Below are positions 15,242 to 24,184 of a stretch of DNA of 64,000 bases, piece after piece. Within the stretch, counting starts at the first letter, position 1. Each line of letters begins with the position of its first letter. The stretch is from JAJAZB01 sp965249815 (GTDB lineage: Bacteria; Bacteroidota; Bacteroidia; Cytophagales; Spirosomataceae): NCBI GenBank assembly GCA_965249815.1, contig CBDFMV010000003.1:3100001-3164000 (forward strand), read 5' to 3'. The position numbers were made by a program, and so were the translations under genes. The notes under the pieces are model-generated. The model saw only the letters and a list, made by a program, of their open reading frames with translations, did not search any database and was not told where the DNA came from.

Positions 15242-17530
15242 TCAGGGACCAATTTTAAGGCGAAACGCGGTGCCGACTGGCCCGGAATCGACCCGCAACA
15301 CGTACGTGCCCGGGGGCAGCGGCGGCAACGCCACGTCGGTACGAACCTGCCCGGACAAGGGCAGGTTCAGGCGTAAGATTCCCTGTTCGTCCACAAAAGA
15401 AACGTGCCCGTTGAGCGGCGTTTCGCTTTCGAGTGTCAGAAAGCGAAACGCCGGATTCGGGTACGCCCGCACGGCGTCGTGGGGCGTGGGTGGCAGGCTC
15501 GTCAGCACCAGCGTGGTGGCGCTGGCCGTGGCCCAGTCTGATTCGGCTCCGCCCTCGGCCAGGGCTTTTAACCGGTAAAAATAACTCGTCTGCGGGGTCA
15601 GGTTCGCGTCGGTAACTTCCGTGGTCGTCGCATTCGGCGCGGGCAGCGCCTGAAAGGGACCGGTTGCCGCCGGGGCGCGTTCGAGCGTCCAGCCTTTCAC
15701 GGGCAGGCCCGTCGGGGCTGTCCAGGAAAGTTTAATCTGGTTGAAGCTTACCGCCTGCGCCGTCAGCAGGGGGGTCGCCCAGGCCAGGGTTTTGGCCTGG
15801 ACCAGCACGGGTGGCGCTTCGGAGGTGCTGCTCACCGTGGAAAGTCGGTACACGTACACCGTGCCGGGTTGCAGGTTCGAGTCGGTGTACGCCCCGCTGG
15901 CCGCCGGAACCCGCGTCAGTTCGGTAAACGGGCCGTTTGCCGAAACGCCGCGTTCGAGCACCAAGTCCGTAGCGCCAGTGGGAATGCTCCGCCATTCGAG
16001 GCGCACCTGACTGGCCGATACTGAGGCGACCGTGAAAACGGGCGGCGCGAGGGCGGGGGCGATGGCGACGTTTTCAAACGAAAAAGCCGCCAGACCGCGC
16101 GCGTTGCGCAGGTGCGGGCCGTCGTAGGTATTCACGGGCGCGTTGGCATCGCTAAACCAGGAAGGCAAATACGTCAGCCGTTGCGCCGACGAAGGGCCGC
16201 TCAGGCCCAGCCGGGCCACGTTGCCGCTGGCGTTGAGCGTTTGCACGGCCCCCGTTTTGCCGTCGAGGTACAGGAAATCCTTCATCCGGCGGGTGTACGG
16301 CTGGCCGTTTTTCCCCGTCAGGGTCGAGTCGGCCTGCCAGCGCAGGTCCTGGCCGGTGTCGAACACGAGCGTGATTTCGCGGTTGTCGGGCGTGGAATAA
16401 AATGCTTTTTTCAGCGCGGGGTTCGTCCCATTGGACGTGGGCGTTGCGCCGTAAAAATCACGGGCCACCAGCTCAAACCACTGCCGCCCGTGCTGCCGGT
16501 AGCCCTCGGTGTTGTAATGCAGGCCGTCGAAGCCAGCAGTGCCGAGCGAACTCCACGCCCGGACGTTTGGGTAAATCTCCGGCGTTCGTCGCTGAAAATC
16601 GCGGATGGCCCCGGCGTTGGTCGATGGGTCGTTGATGATGGCGATTTGCGCCACGTAAATGCGTTGAAGGGCCGGGAAATCCTGCATCCAGGCGCGGTAG
16701 AGCGTATCGAAACGCGCCGGGTAGTCGGGAATACTTCGGTAGGCGTCGAGTTCGCCCTGCCACCAAAACAGCGCTTTCGCCTGCCCGGCCAGCCCCGATT
16801 TCCGCACCCGGTACAACATCCGTCCGTACGGCGTGGTCAGGCTGGAGCGGCCCTGGGCCTGGCTCGGCACCAGGTACTGAATGCCCGCGCCGGGAAAGGC
16901 CCCGTTGATCACCACCACCGGAATCCGGTAGGTTTCGACCAACCGCCGCTGCAATTCGTGCGCCCACACACCCACCCGAACGGCATCGGTCTGGTCGGCC
17001 AGCGCCCAGAGCGTGTCGGCGGGATTGTAAGGCGCTTCGCTCTGGTCGGTGAAGCGGCCGAAGGTCCGGTAAAATTCGCCCACCTGCCCATACTCCCGCA
17101 CGGCTTCGGGCAGCGTGGCCGCGTTGGATTGACCCGCCACCAGAAAGACATCACCACACACGACGCTGTCGCGGCGGGCCAGCCGCAGCGAATCGCCCGC
17201 CGGGCGGTGGGCGAACACCTCGAAACGGTACTCGGCCAACTCCGCCCGGATGCTGGCTTTCAGCGAAAAATCAGCGCCACCTCCGGCGTACGCCAGGGGT
17301 TGTTTCTGGTGAGAAAAAGGCGCATTGTTGCGAAAAACCTGGAGGGAAACCCGGTCGAAACCCGCCTGAAGCACGCGCCCGCTGACGGGCACCTCAGCTA
17401 CATTCTGGGCAGAACGCGGGTAAAGTTGCAGCGGCGCGGGCAGTTGGCTGAATCGCGCGGCGGGGTCCTGCCCGGCAGTGGGCCAATTCAGGAAGATTCC
17501 AAAAAAGAGCGTCAGGTACGCGTGTTTCAT
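15242..17530 (-). CDS. paralogous SGNH/sialate O-acetylesterase-like enzyme with FN3 domains and T9SS tail
   Basis: This 762-residue protein has the same plan as the next gene: signal peptide ending near NWPTAGQ, beta front domain, SASA-type core (AGQSNAATL nucleophile block, WWQGELDAY, DGLHYNTEGY), two FN3-like domains and a T9SS tail (AYPNPAFRFLTLE ... GTYVLRVDSG). The nucleotide sequence of its front domain (17161-17460) is nearly identical to that of the neighbour, whereas the cores have diverged. That suggests tandem duplication with later gene conversion. It begins 9 bp after the GH5 gene, so they share a transcript. Glycan deacetylation is inferred. Confidence 0.85.
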   Translation of the reverse strand: MKHAYLTLFFGIFLNWPTAGQDPAARFSQLPAPLQLYPRSAQNVAEVPVSGRVLQAGFDRVSLQVFRNNAPFSHQKQPLAYAGGGADFSLKASIRAELAEYRFEVFAHRPAGDSLRLARRDSVVCGDVFLVAGQSNAATLPEAVREYGQVGEFYRTFGRFTDQSEAPYNPADTLWALADQTDAVRVGVWAHELQRRLVETYRIPVVVINGAFPGAGIQYLVPSQAQGRSSLTTPYGRMLYRVRKSGLAGQAKALFWWQGELDAYRSIPDYPARFDTLYRAWMQDFPALQRIYVAQIAIINDPSTNAGAIRDFQRRTPEIYPNVRAWSSLGTAGFDGLHYNTEGYRQHGRQWFELVARDFYGATPTSNGTNPALKKAFYSTPDNREITLVFDTGQDLRWQADSTLTGKNGQPYTRRMKDFLYLDGKTGAVQTLNASGNVARLGLSGPSSAQRLTYLPSWFSDANAPVNTYDGPHLRNARGLAAFSFENVAIAPALAPPVFTVASVSASQVRLEWRSIPTGATDLVLERGVSANGPFTELTRVPAASGAYTDSNLQPGTVYVYRLSTVSSTSEAPPVLVQAKTLAWATPLLTAQAVSFNQIKLSWTAPTGLPVKGWTLERAPAATGPFQALPAPNATTTEVTDANLTPQTSYFYRLKALAEGGAESDWATASATTLVLTSLPPTPHDAVRAYPNPAFRFLTLESETPLNGHVSFVDEQGILRLNLPLSGQVRTDVALPPLPPGTYVLRVDSGPVGTAFRLKIGP

Positions 17531-17539
17531 AGCAAAGGA

Positions 17540-18922
17540 TTACTGTCGGAGAATTCTGCGGACGACGGGCGGGCCACTGACCGGGTGGATGCGCAGCAGG
17601 TATGCCCCCGGCGCGAGGGCGTTCAGGCTGATTTCGTGGAGGTCGTCGCCCTGTTCGGTGCGCAGCAACCGCCCGCTCAGGTCGAGAACGTCCACGCGCA
17701 CAACGGGCGCGGCCGCCCCGAGAAACTGAAATCCGGCTCCGGTCGGGTTGGGGCTTACCTGCAAAAAGTACGCCCCCGCTGGTTCCAGGCCGGTGCTGCG
17801 GTTCTCGTATTCCTTGAGGGCTTCCTTCATGCAGGGCATGATTTCGCTCGTGTTTTTGGCGAACAGCGTGAAGCCGCCGTCCCATTCCCAGAACGTGAAA
17901 GGCAGGTTGAGCAACCCGCAGGCGCGTACTACCGTGGTGAAATACCGGCAGCGGCTGTCGGCGTCGGCGAAGCGGTTGTAGGAGCCGAATTCGCCCAGAA
18001 AGACGGGTACTTTCCAGGTATCCGCCCACTGCCGGGCGCGTTCAAGGCGGCGAAAAACGTTGGCCGTGCTGCCTTCCTGGGGGTAATTGTTGAGCGCCGA
18101 TTCGATCCAGGTGCCGCGCGCCGAGGCCGGAATCGAAGGCCGCCAGACGCCGTCATACGGGAACGGCACCCCCTGCACGGCTTCCAGCCCCTGCACCCAC
18201 TCGGCGCCCTGGTGCGTGAAAGCCATCGGGTCGTAGGAGTGGAAGGTGTAAATCAGGTTGGGGTCGGCCAGGGGCTGAAAGCGCGCCAGCGCGTCCACGC
18301 CGTTCCAGTCTTCGGCCCCGACCACGAGCGTGTGCTCGGGGGCAACGGCCCGCACCACCCGCACCAGTTCGTCGGCCTGCTGCCGCCAGTCCGCCGCCTT
18401 GATGTCGTGCGGCTCGTTTTGCAACTCAAAAAATACCCGCTCCGGGTCGGTGGTGCGGTAGCGGGTGGCGATTTGTTGCCACAGCCATTTTTTACGGTCG
18501 AGCGTGTTGGCAGTTGCAAACGAGCCGTCGAGTTCGGGATGGTGGAAGTCGATAATTGCCAGCATTCCCGCCGCACCGGCCCAGCGCAGCAGCGAATCCA
18601 CGGCGGCGAAATACTCGGGCCGCTCCCAGCGGTAGGGCGCTTCGAGCGAGGCCCAGGCGCTGAAACACACCGGAATCCGCACCGTGCGCATCCCCAGAGC
18701 GGTCATTGCCCGAAAGCTGCCCTGCCGTTTCGTCACTTCGCTCATCTTCAGGTAGTCGCCGTAATGGGCGGCTTTGGTGCCGTTCCAGTACCCTTCCAGA
18801 AAGGACAGGTTCGCGCCCACGCCCATGAGCCGGGCGCGGCGCTGGGCCACTTCCTGCGCGTGCAAGCGGGGCGCACCTGCTACACCAAGCAAGAGCGATA
18901 AAAGGGTGATCCAGGTCTTCAT
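17540..18922 (-). CDS. secreted GH5-type glycoside hydrolase with T9SS tail
   Basis: The 460-residue enzyme has a signal peptide (MKTWITLLSLLLGVAGAPRL), then a (beta/alpha)8 barrel of the cellulase (GH5) type. Visible are RIPVCFSAW near 85, IIDFHHPELDG, the acid/base in FFELQNEPHD near residue 168, and the nucleophile in VFLGEFGSYNRF near 318. Residues 385-460 are a T9SS sorting domain (VSPNPTGAG ... GAYLLRIHP). It leads a three-gene leftward operon with two acetylesterase-like proteins, so together they probably open and deacetylate an acetylated plant or microbial polysaccharide at the cell surface. No SusCD pair is nearby. Confidence 0.9.
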   Translation of the reverse strand: MKTWITLLSLLLGVAGAPRLHAQEVAQRRARLMGVGANLSFLEGYWNGTKAAHYGDYLKMSEVTKRQGSFRAMTALGMRTVRIPVCFSAWASLEAPYRWERPEYFAAVDSLLRWAGAAGMLAIIDFHHPELDGSFATANTLDRKKWLWQQIATRYRTTDPERVFFELQNEPHDIKAADWRQQADELVRVVRAVAPEHTLVVGAEDWNGVDALARFQPLADPNLIYTFHSYDPMAFTHQGAEWVQGLEAVQGVPFPYDGVWRPSIPASARGTWIESALNNYPQEGSTANVFRRLERARQWADTWKVPVFLGEFGSYNRFADADSRCRYFTTVVRACGLLNLPFTFWEWDGGFTLFAKNTSEIMPCMKEALKEYENRSTGLEPAGAYFLQVSPNPTGAGFQFLGAAAPVVRVDVLDLSGRLLRTEQGDDLHEISLNALAPGAYLLRIHPVSGPPVVRRILRQ

Positions 18923-19165
18923 GGCGGGGGCTTTTCAACGTGAGCGCCCATCAGAGAGTAGCAAAAGCCCCTGCTTTTCAACAGAACAGCGATTGCCCGT
19001 TGGGTTTTAGCCAAAAATAGTGAATGCCCACCACTTCCTGGCGGCAATTTATTCGTCGGGCCGGGCTATGGCCCTTTAGGATTCGTTGCCAAACAGAGCA
19101 AGAATCAGATGGTACCGGCCTGGGCAGCAGGCGACCTTTGACAAAGGAAACCAACCCAATTTACC

Positions 19166-19645
19166 ATGTCCCGCTTTCGAGTTATTCCACTTTCTACCGC
19201 CGTGGCCGAGCGCATCCGCACCACGCGTCAGGATGATTTCGATAATAAAGTACTTGAACAAGTTGCCACTGGCTACGGCCCCTGTCGCGTCTCGCTCACG
19301 ACCTTCCGGCCCGGCCACGATCGCCGGCTGCTGTTTTCGTACTCCCCTTTTGCCGAAGAAGGGCTTTACAGTGAAAGAGGGCCGCTGTTCATTCATGCGG
19401 AGGCCGTCGAACCGTATCAGGACATTCACCGCTTTCCGCCCGAGATCAAATGCGATCCGGTCCACTTCCCGTTGTCCCTGCTGGGGTACAGTGCCGACCA
19501 CCGAATGAATTTTGCCCGGTTGGTTGGCCAGAATGACGTGGACGAATTCCTGGTGGAAGTATTGAACCAACATTACGAAGTCGCCTATCTGCACGTACGC
19601 AACGCCGAAGCGTGTTGTTACATCTGCACCATTGAACGCGCCTGA
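19166..19645 (+). CDS. DUF1203 family protein
   Basis: The 159-residue protein shows the DUF1203 signature almost throughout: GYGPCRVSLTTFRPGHDRRLLFSYSPF in the first half, GPLFIHAEAVEPY in the middle and the closing AYLHVRNAEACCYICTIER. Family members are 150-160 residues and uncharacterised; conserved Cys and His suggest a metal or redox role, which is speculative. The start ATG follows a small CCTTTGACAAAGG inverted repeat. It is monocistronic and transcribed away from the GH5 operon. Confidence 0.88.
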   Translation: MSRFRVIPLSTAVAERIRTTRQDDFDNKVLEQVATGYGPCRVSLTTFRPGHDRRLLFSYSPFAEEGLYSERGPLFIHAEAVEPYQDIHRFPPEIKCDPVHFPLSLLGYSADHRMNFARLVGQNDVDEFLVEVLNQHYEVAYLHVRNAEACCYICTIERA

Positions 19646-19825
19646 GCAGGGGATGAGGAGGCTATTAACCGCTTATACCACTAATTGGCCATTTAAAGAA
19701 CTATGTATTGCAAAGTACCAGCCAAAGCCCACAACTTTGACACGTCAATCGGAAACAAACCCCGCAGACACCGGCGCAACTGCCCGGTAAAAACAAAAAT
19801 CAATCAACTCAAAATAAAGGAAATC

Positions 19826-20221
19826 ATGAAAACCAACTTCGCCGTACTCGCCCTGGCCGCCACGTTGCTGGCCGCTCCGTTCACCGCCGCCGTCGCTGCC
19901 CCATTTTCGGGCGAACCGACCGCACCCGCCGCCGCTCCGACCTCCTTTAGCGTGAACGCCTTCCGGGTCAGTAATACGGCCAACGTGCGGGTGTTTGTTC
20001 AAAAAAACACGGCCACACCGGTGAAAATCAAGTTGCTCGACGCCAAAGGGAATGCCCTCTACGAACGGACGATGGGCAAACACGAATCAAAAAAGGCGCT
20101 GTCGCTCATTTTGGGTGAACTGCCCGACGGCGACTACACGCTCGTGGTGGGCAACAACACGGAGAAAGTAACCAAGACGTTCTCGCTCATCACGCCCGAC
20201 CGCACGCTGGCCGAGAATTAA
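19826..20221 (+). CDS. small secreted protein, paralogue 1 of 3
   Basis: The 131-residue protein is read from MKTNFAVLALAATLLAAPF, a clear signal peptide; an upstream in-frame ATG is ignored because the leader there is conserved as untranslated sequence among the three copies. The mature part (about 105 residues) is predicted all-beta with the pattern NAFRVSNTANVRVFVQKN, then ELPDGDYTLVVGNN, reminiscent of the Ig-like modules of T9SS tails but standing alone. Two tandem paralogues follow. Function is unknown; an abundant envelope or matrix protein is a guess from size, signal and tandem copies. Confidence 0.8.
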   Translation: MKTNFAVLALAATLLAAPFTAAVAAPFSGEPTAPAAAPTSFSVNAFRVSNTANVRVFVQKNTATPVKIKLLDAKGNALYERTMGKHESKKALSLILGELPDGDYTLVVGNNTEKVTKTFSLITPDRTLAEN

Positions 20222-20393
20222 CGCCGCTCGTCCCGGTGGTAGCGTACAAACCCACCACCGGGGCGGGAAAACCCCTCATTTTCAAAAGCAGGAAAACCAC
20301 GCTACCACGGCCCGTTTGGATTGGCTTCTTTTGTATCGTCATCCAGGGCAATCCCGAGACATTTATCAATCAACTTTCAAAATAACGGAAACC

Positions 20394-20798
20394 ATGAAAA
20401 CCAACTTCAAAACCCTCGCGCTGGCCGCTTCGCTGCTCATCGCTCCCCTGGCCGCCGCACTGGCCACCACCCCCGGTACCGTCGAACCCAAAGAACCGAC
20501 AGCCATCGAAGCCAACAACTCCCTCTCCGTCAATGCCTTCCGGGTGGCTGGTACGGCCAATCTGCGGATGTTCATCCAGAAAAACGACCAATCGGCGGTT
20601 CGGGTCGAACTGAAAAACGAAGAAGGTGAACTCTTCTACGAAAGCGCCATCGGCAAACGCGCCAACGGCAAAGCATACCTGCTCAACCTGAGCGAATTGC
20701 CCAATGGTCATTACACGATTGAAGTGAGCAACCGCGACAAGAAAGTGGTCAAAGCCTTCGACCTGACAACCCCCGCCCGGCAGGTGGCCGTGAAGTAA
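20394..20798 (+). CDS. small secreted protein, paralogue 2 of 3
   Basis: The 134-residue protein opens with MKTNFKTLALAASLLIAPL and keeps the family pattern SVNAFRVAGTANLRMFIQKND and SELPNGHYTIEVSNRDK. ATG 20394 is chosen because the preceding bases repeat the ATCAACT..AAAATAACGGAAA leader of copy 1. It differs from copy 1 by more acidic/basic side chains in the middle strand region. Tandem with copies 1 and 3 on the same strand, separated by 170 and 105 bp. Confidence 0.8.
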   Translation: MKTNFKTLALAASLLIAPLAAALATTPGTVEPKEPTAIEANNSLSVNAFRVAGTANLRMFIQKNDQSAVRVELKNEEGELFYESAIGKRANGKAYLLNLSELPNGHYTIEVSNRDKKVVKAFDLTTPARQVAVK

Positions 20799-20814
20799 GC
20801 AGATTAGTTGGTGG

Positions 20815-20853
20815 ATTGGGTGATTGGTTGATGGGCAAAGCCAATCACCCAAT
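20815..20853. repeat. 13-bp inverted repeat between paralogues 2 and 3
   Basis: ATTGGGTGATTGG (20815-20827) and CCAATCACCCAAT (20841-20853) pair across 13 nt. No T run follows. The style matches the repeat at 5434-5500. Confidence 0.6.
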
Positions 20854-20903
20854 TCATCCAGTCTCAGAAGTACTTAACGCACAAATCAACTCTCAAAACA
20901 ACC

Positions 20904-21305
20904 ATGAAAACTAATTTCGCCGTACTCGCCCTGGCCGCCGCGCTGCTGGTCGCCCCGTTGGCCGCTACGGTAGCCGCCACCCCCGTTTCAGCCGATCCGA
21001 CGGCTCCCGCCGCCAAAACCGCCTCGTTCACCGTCTTCGCGTACCGCACTGGCAACCCAATGAATGTGCGCGTCAACGTGCAGAAAACGGATACCAGAAA
21101 AACCGTCGTTGTGACCCTGAAAAACAAAGACGGGGAAGTGCTGTTTCAGGAATTTATGGGCAAAAAAGAAACCCAGCACGCGTTTGCCTTCGACCTGAGC
21201 GAACTGGAAGACGGAGCCTACACCATTGAAATCACCAGTAATCAGGAAAAAGTAACCAAAACCTTCGACGTTTCGACGCCCAACCGGGCGGTGAACGTCA
21301 ACTGA
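20904..21305 (+). CDS. small secreted protein, paralogue 3 of 3
   Basis: The 133-residue protein starts MKTNFAVLALAAALLVAPL. Its mature part keeps TVFAYRTGNPMNVRVNVQKTD, FQEFMGKKETQHAF and SELEDGAYTIEITSNQ, aligned with copies 1 and 2 at the same spacing. It is followed by a strong terminator, so the tandem group ends here. As with its sisters no function is known. Confidence 0.82.
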   Translation: MKTNFAVLALAAALLVAPLAATVAATPVSADPTAPAAKTASFTVFAYRTGNPMNVRVNVQKTDTRKTVVVTLKNKDGEVLFQEFMGKKETQHAFAFDLSELEDGAYTIEITSNQEKVTKTFDVSTPNRAVNVN

Positions 21306-21332
21306 TTTCGGCGAACTACTTCATCAACAGCC

Positions 21333-21364
21333 ACCCCGGCCGGTTCATCCCGCCGGGGTTTTTT
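21333..21364 (+). terminator. terminator of the secreted-paralogue group
   Basis: ACCCCGGC (21333-21340) pairs with GCCGGGGT (21352-21359) across 11 nt and runs into six T (21359-21364). It precedes the convergent mutS stop. Confidence 0.8.
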
Positions 21365-21380
21365 GTTGCTCAAACCAAAC

Positions 21381-24095
21381 TCACCCGGCGGCAAGCCGTT
21401 TGAGTTCGTTCAGTTTCAGGAGTGCCTCGATGGGCGTGAGCGTGTTGATGTCGAGGTTGTTCAGCAGGTCGCGCACCTGAGCCACCTTTGGGTCGCCTTC
21501 CAACACACTGACCTGCAAGGGCTTCGGCACCTCGCGCAGCCGTTCGCCTCGTTCGCCGCCGAGGTGATCTTTTTCCAGGTGCGCCAGGATTTCCGTCGAA
21601 CGCTGCACCACCGACGGCGGCATACCGGCCATTTGCGCGACGTGAATCCCGAAACTGTGCTCGGAACCACCTGGCTGGAGTTTTCGGAGAAAAATTACCC
21701 GGTTGCCCGCTTCTTTCACCGACACGTTGAAGTTTTTTATCCGGGGAAACTCCTCGGCCAGTTCGTTCAACTCGTGGTAGTGCGTGGCGAAAAGCGTCCG
21801 CGGGCGGGCGTCGGGCAGGTTGTGAAGGTACTCGGCGATGCTCCAGGCGATGCTCACGCCGTCGTAGGTGCTGGTGCCGCGCCCGATCTCGTCCATCAGC
21901 ACCAGGCTGCGGTCGCTCAGGTTGTTAAGAATCGACGCCGTTTCGAGCATTTCGACCATGAACGTGCTTTCGCCCCGGCTCAGGTTATCGCTCGCCCCGA
22001 CGCGGGTGAAAATCTTATCGACCAGCCCGATTTCGGCGCTGGCGGCGGGCACGAAACTGCCCATTTGCGCCATCAGGACGATGAGCGCCGTTTGGCGAAG
22101 CAGCGCCGATTTTCCGGCCATGTTCGGCCCCGTGATAATGATGATTTGCTGCTCGGTGTCGTCGAGGAGTACGTCGTTGGGCACGTACGGCTCGCCGGGC
22201 GGCAACTGCTTTTCGATGACCGGATGGCGGCCCTCGGTGATGCGCAGCGTGCGGCTGTCGTTGAGGCTGGGCCGGACGTACTGGTTGCGACGCGCCACCC
22301 GCGCGAACCCGGCCAGGGCGTCGAGTACGGCCAGCACGCGGGCGTTTTGCTGAATCGGAGCCACGTACTCGGCGGCGGCGAGCACGAGGTCGTTGAACAT
22401 CGTTTGTTCGATGCTGAAAATCTTCTCTTCCGCCGACAGAATCTGGTCTTCGTATTCCTTCAGTTCGGGCGTGATGTAACGCTCGGCGTTCACCAGCGTT
22501 TGTTTGCGAATCCAGTCGGTCGGTACGCGGCTTTTGTGGGCGTTGGTCACTTCGAGGTAGTAGCCGAACACCTTGTTGTAGGCCACTTTAAGCGAGCCGA
22601 TACCGGTCCGCTGGATTTCCCGGTTTTGCAACTCGGCCAGAAAATCCTTGCCCGAATACGCCAGTTGGTGCAGCCGGTCGAGTTCGGCGTCGAGGCCGGA
22701 GCGGATCATGCCGCCGAGGTTGGTCAGCAGCGGCGGGTCGTCGCGAAGGGTGCTTTCAATGCGGTCGAGGAGCGACTCGCAGGCGTTCAACTGCTCGGCG
22801 TAGCGCCGGAGCACGCTCTGAATGGCCGACTGCGGGTTTCGGATGGCCGAATGCTCTTCGTCGAGGTTCAACTGGTTGCCGCTCACTGCCAACTGCCAGC
22901 TACCGACGGCCAACTGTTCCTGCAAGGTTCGTTTCACCGGCCCGACGTGGCCGAGGGCTTTTCTCAACGCCTGCATCTCGCGCGGGTTGATGCGCCGCAC
23001 GGCCACTTTCGAGATGAGCCGCTCCAAATCGCCGATTTGCTTCAGGTGCTGCTCCAGGCTTTCAGCCAGTTCGGCGTTTTCGTGGAAAAACTGCACCGTG
23101 TCGAGGCGCTCTTCGATGGGCCGCCGGTCTTTCAGGGGCAGCACGAGCCACTTGCGCAACAATCGCGCGCCCATCGGCGTGACGGTCTGGTCGAGTACGT
23201 CGATGAGCGGCACGCCGCCTTCCTGCTGGGGAAACACCAGTTCGAGGTTGCGAATCGTGAACTTGTCGAGCCACACGTATTTGTCTTCTTCGAGCCGCCC
23301 CAGCCGCACGATGTGCCCGACGTGCCGGTGCTCGGTGGCGGCGAGGTAGTGCAGGATCACACCCGCCGCCACGACACCCGCCGTCAGGGTTTCAACGCCA
23401 AATCCTTTCAGCGACGCCGTTTTGAAGTGCGCCGTGAGCAGCGGGTAGGCAAAATCGTGCGTGAAGGCCCAGTCGTCGAGAGTATAGGTGTTGAATTTAT
23501 CGCCGAAGAAACCCACGAACTCGGCGCGGCTTTTTTTGCAGAAAAGCACCTCAGCGGGGCTGAAACTTTGCAGCAGTTTCTCCACGTACGCCGCCCCGCC
23601 CTGGGTGGTCAGAAATTCGCCCGTCGAGGCGTCGAGCAGGGCGATGCCGATGGCGTCCTTCTGGAAATGCACGGCGGCGAGGTAATTGTTGCGCCGCACG
23701 TCGAGCACGGTGTCGTTGAAGGCCACGCCCGGCGTGACAAGTTCGGTGACGCCGCGTTTGACGATGCCTTTGGCAAAAGCCGGGTCTTCCAACTGGTCGC
23801 AGATGGCCACGCGCTCACCGGCCCGGACGAGTTTGGGCAGGTAGGTGTCGAGCGAATGGTGGGGAAAACCGGCCAGGGGCGTGTCTTCAGCCCCGCCGTT
23901 GTGGCGTTTGGTGAGTGTGATACCCAGAATCCGGCTGGCCTTCACGGCGTCGTCGCCAAAGGTTTCGTAAAAATCGCCGACGCGAAACAGGAGCAGCGCG
24001 CCGGGGTATTTGGCTTTAATCTGGTTGTACTGGCGGTTGAGCGGGGTGTCTTTCGGGGTCGCTTTGCTCGTTGAATCGGACGACGGTCTGGCCAA
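21381..24095 (-). CDS. mutS: DNA mismatch repair protein MutS
   Basis: The 904-residue protein recognises mismatches and recruits MutL. Domain I has GDFYETFGDD with the mismatch-stacking Phe and Glu (F42-Y43-E44). Connector, core and clamp follow. The ATPase carries Walker A GPNMAGKS near 655, the signature DNLSRGESTFMVEM and Walker B VLMDEIGRGTSTYDG. Length exceeds many family members; about 33 extra residues (roughly 393-426) read LAVGSWQLAVSGN and EEHSAIRNPQSAIQ. They are encoded by DNA that looks like dispersed intergenic repeats, in frame. All catalytic motifs are intact, so the protein should work. The insert lies in the core/clamp region, before the DPPLL stretch. Confidence 0.96.
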   Translation of the reverse strand: MARPSSDSTSKATPKDTPLNRQYNQIKAKYPGALLLFRVGDFYETFGDDAVKASRILGITLTKRHNGGAEDTPLAGFPHHSLDTYLPKLVRAGERVAICDQLEDPAFAKGIVKRGVTELVTPGVAFNDTVLDVRRNNYLAAVHFQKDAIGIALLDASTGEFLTTQGGAAYVEKLLQSFSPAEVLFCKKSRAEFVGFFGDKFNTYTLDDWAFTHDFAYPLLTAHFKTASLKGFGVETLTAGVVAAGVILHYLAATEHRHVGHIVRLGRLEEDKYVWLDKFTIRNLELVFPQQEGGVPLIDVLDQTVTPMGARLLRKWLVLPLKDRRPIEERLDTVQFFHENAELAESLEQHLKQIGDLERLISKVAVRRINPREMQALRKALGHVGPVKRTLQEQLAVGSWQLAVSGNQLNLDEEHSAIRNPQSAIQSVLRRYAEQLNACESLLDRIESTLRDDPPLLTNLGGMIRSGLDAELDRLHQLAYSGKDFLAELQNREIQRTGIGSLKVAYNKVFGYYLEVTNAHKSRVPTDWIRKQTLVNAERYITPELKEYEDQILSAEEKIFSIEQTMFNDLVLAAAEYVAPIQQNARVLAVLDALAGFARVARRNQYVRPSLNDSRTLRITEGRHPVIEKQLPPGEPYVPNDVLLDDTEQQIIIITGPNMAGKSALLRQTALIVLMAQMGSFVPAASAEIGLVDKIFTRVGASDNLSRGESTFMVEMLETASILNNLSDRSLVLMDEIGRGTSTYDGVSIAWSIAEYLHNLPDARPRTLFATHYHELNELAEEFPRIKNFNVSVKEAGNRVIFLRKLQPGGSEHSFGIHVAQMAGMPPSVVQRSTEILAHLEKDHLGGERGERLREVPKPLQVSVLEGDPKVAQVRDLLNNLDINTLTPIEALLKLNELKRLAAG

Positions 24096-24154
24096 GATAG
24101 AGGTTGTTTTTTCTGCGGTGAGAAAACAAATTTAGCCAAAAAGGACGGGAAAAT

Positions 24155-24182
24155 GGGAACGCGGGTTGAACTCCGCGTTCCC
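24155..24182 (-). terminator. terminator downstream of pgeF
   Basis: GGGAACGCGG (24155-24164) pairs with CCGCGTTCCC (24173-24182) across 8 nt; on the minus strand a short T-rich stretch follows. It begins 3 bp after the pgeF stop. Confidence 0.6.
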
Positions 24183-24184
24183 GT

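Noticed and set aside
16112..18901. A very long plus-strand open frame across the GH5 and acetylesterase genes
   Set aside because: The minus strand encodes recognised GH5, SGNH and T9SS domains over the same bases; the opposite frame spans gene boundaries and has no family resemblance.
12874..18922. Polysaccharide utilisation locus of SusCD type
   Set aside because: There is no SusC/SusD pair or hybrid regulator next to the GH5 and acetylesterase genes; the T9SS tails suggest a secreted enzyme set instead.
21363..24074. A 900-codon open frame on the plus strand opposite mutS
   Set aside because: It is the mirror of MutS codons in GC-rich DNA. The minus strand carries every MutS motif in order, while the plus reading has only His/Val/Arg-rich, non-homologous sequence.
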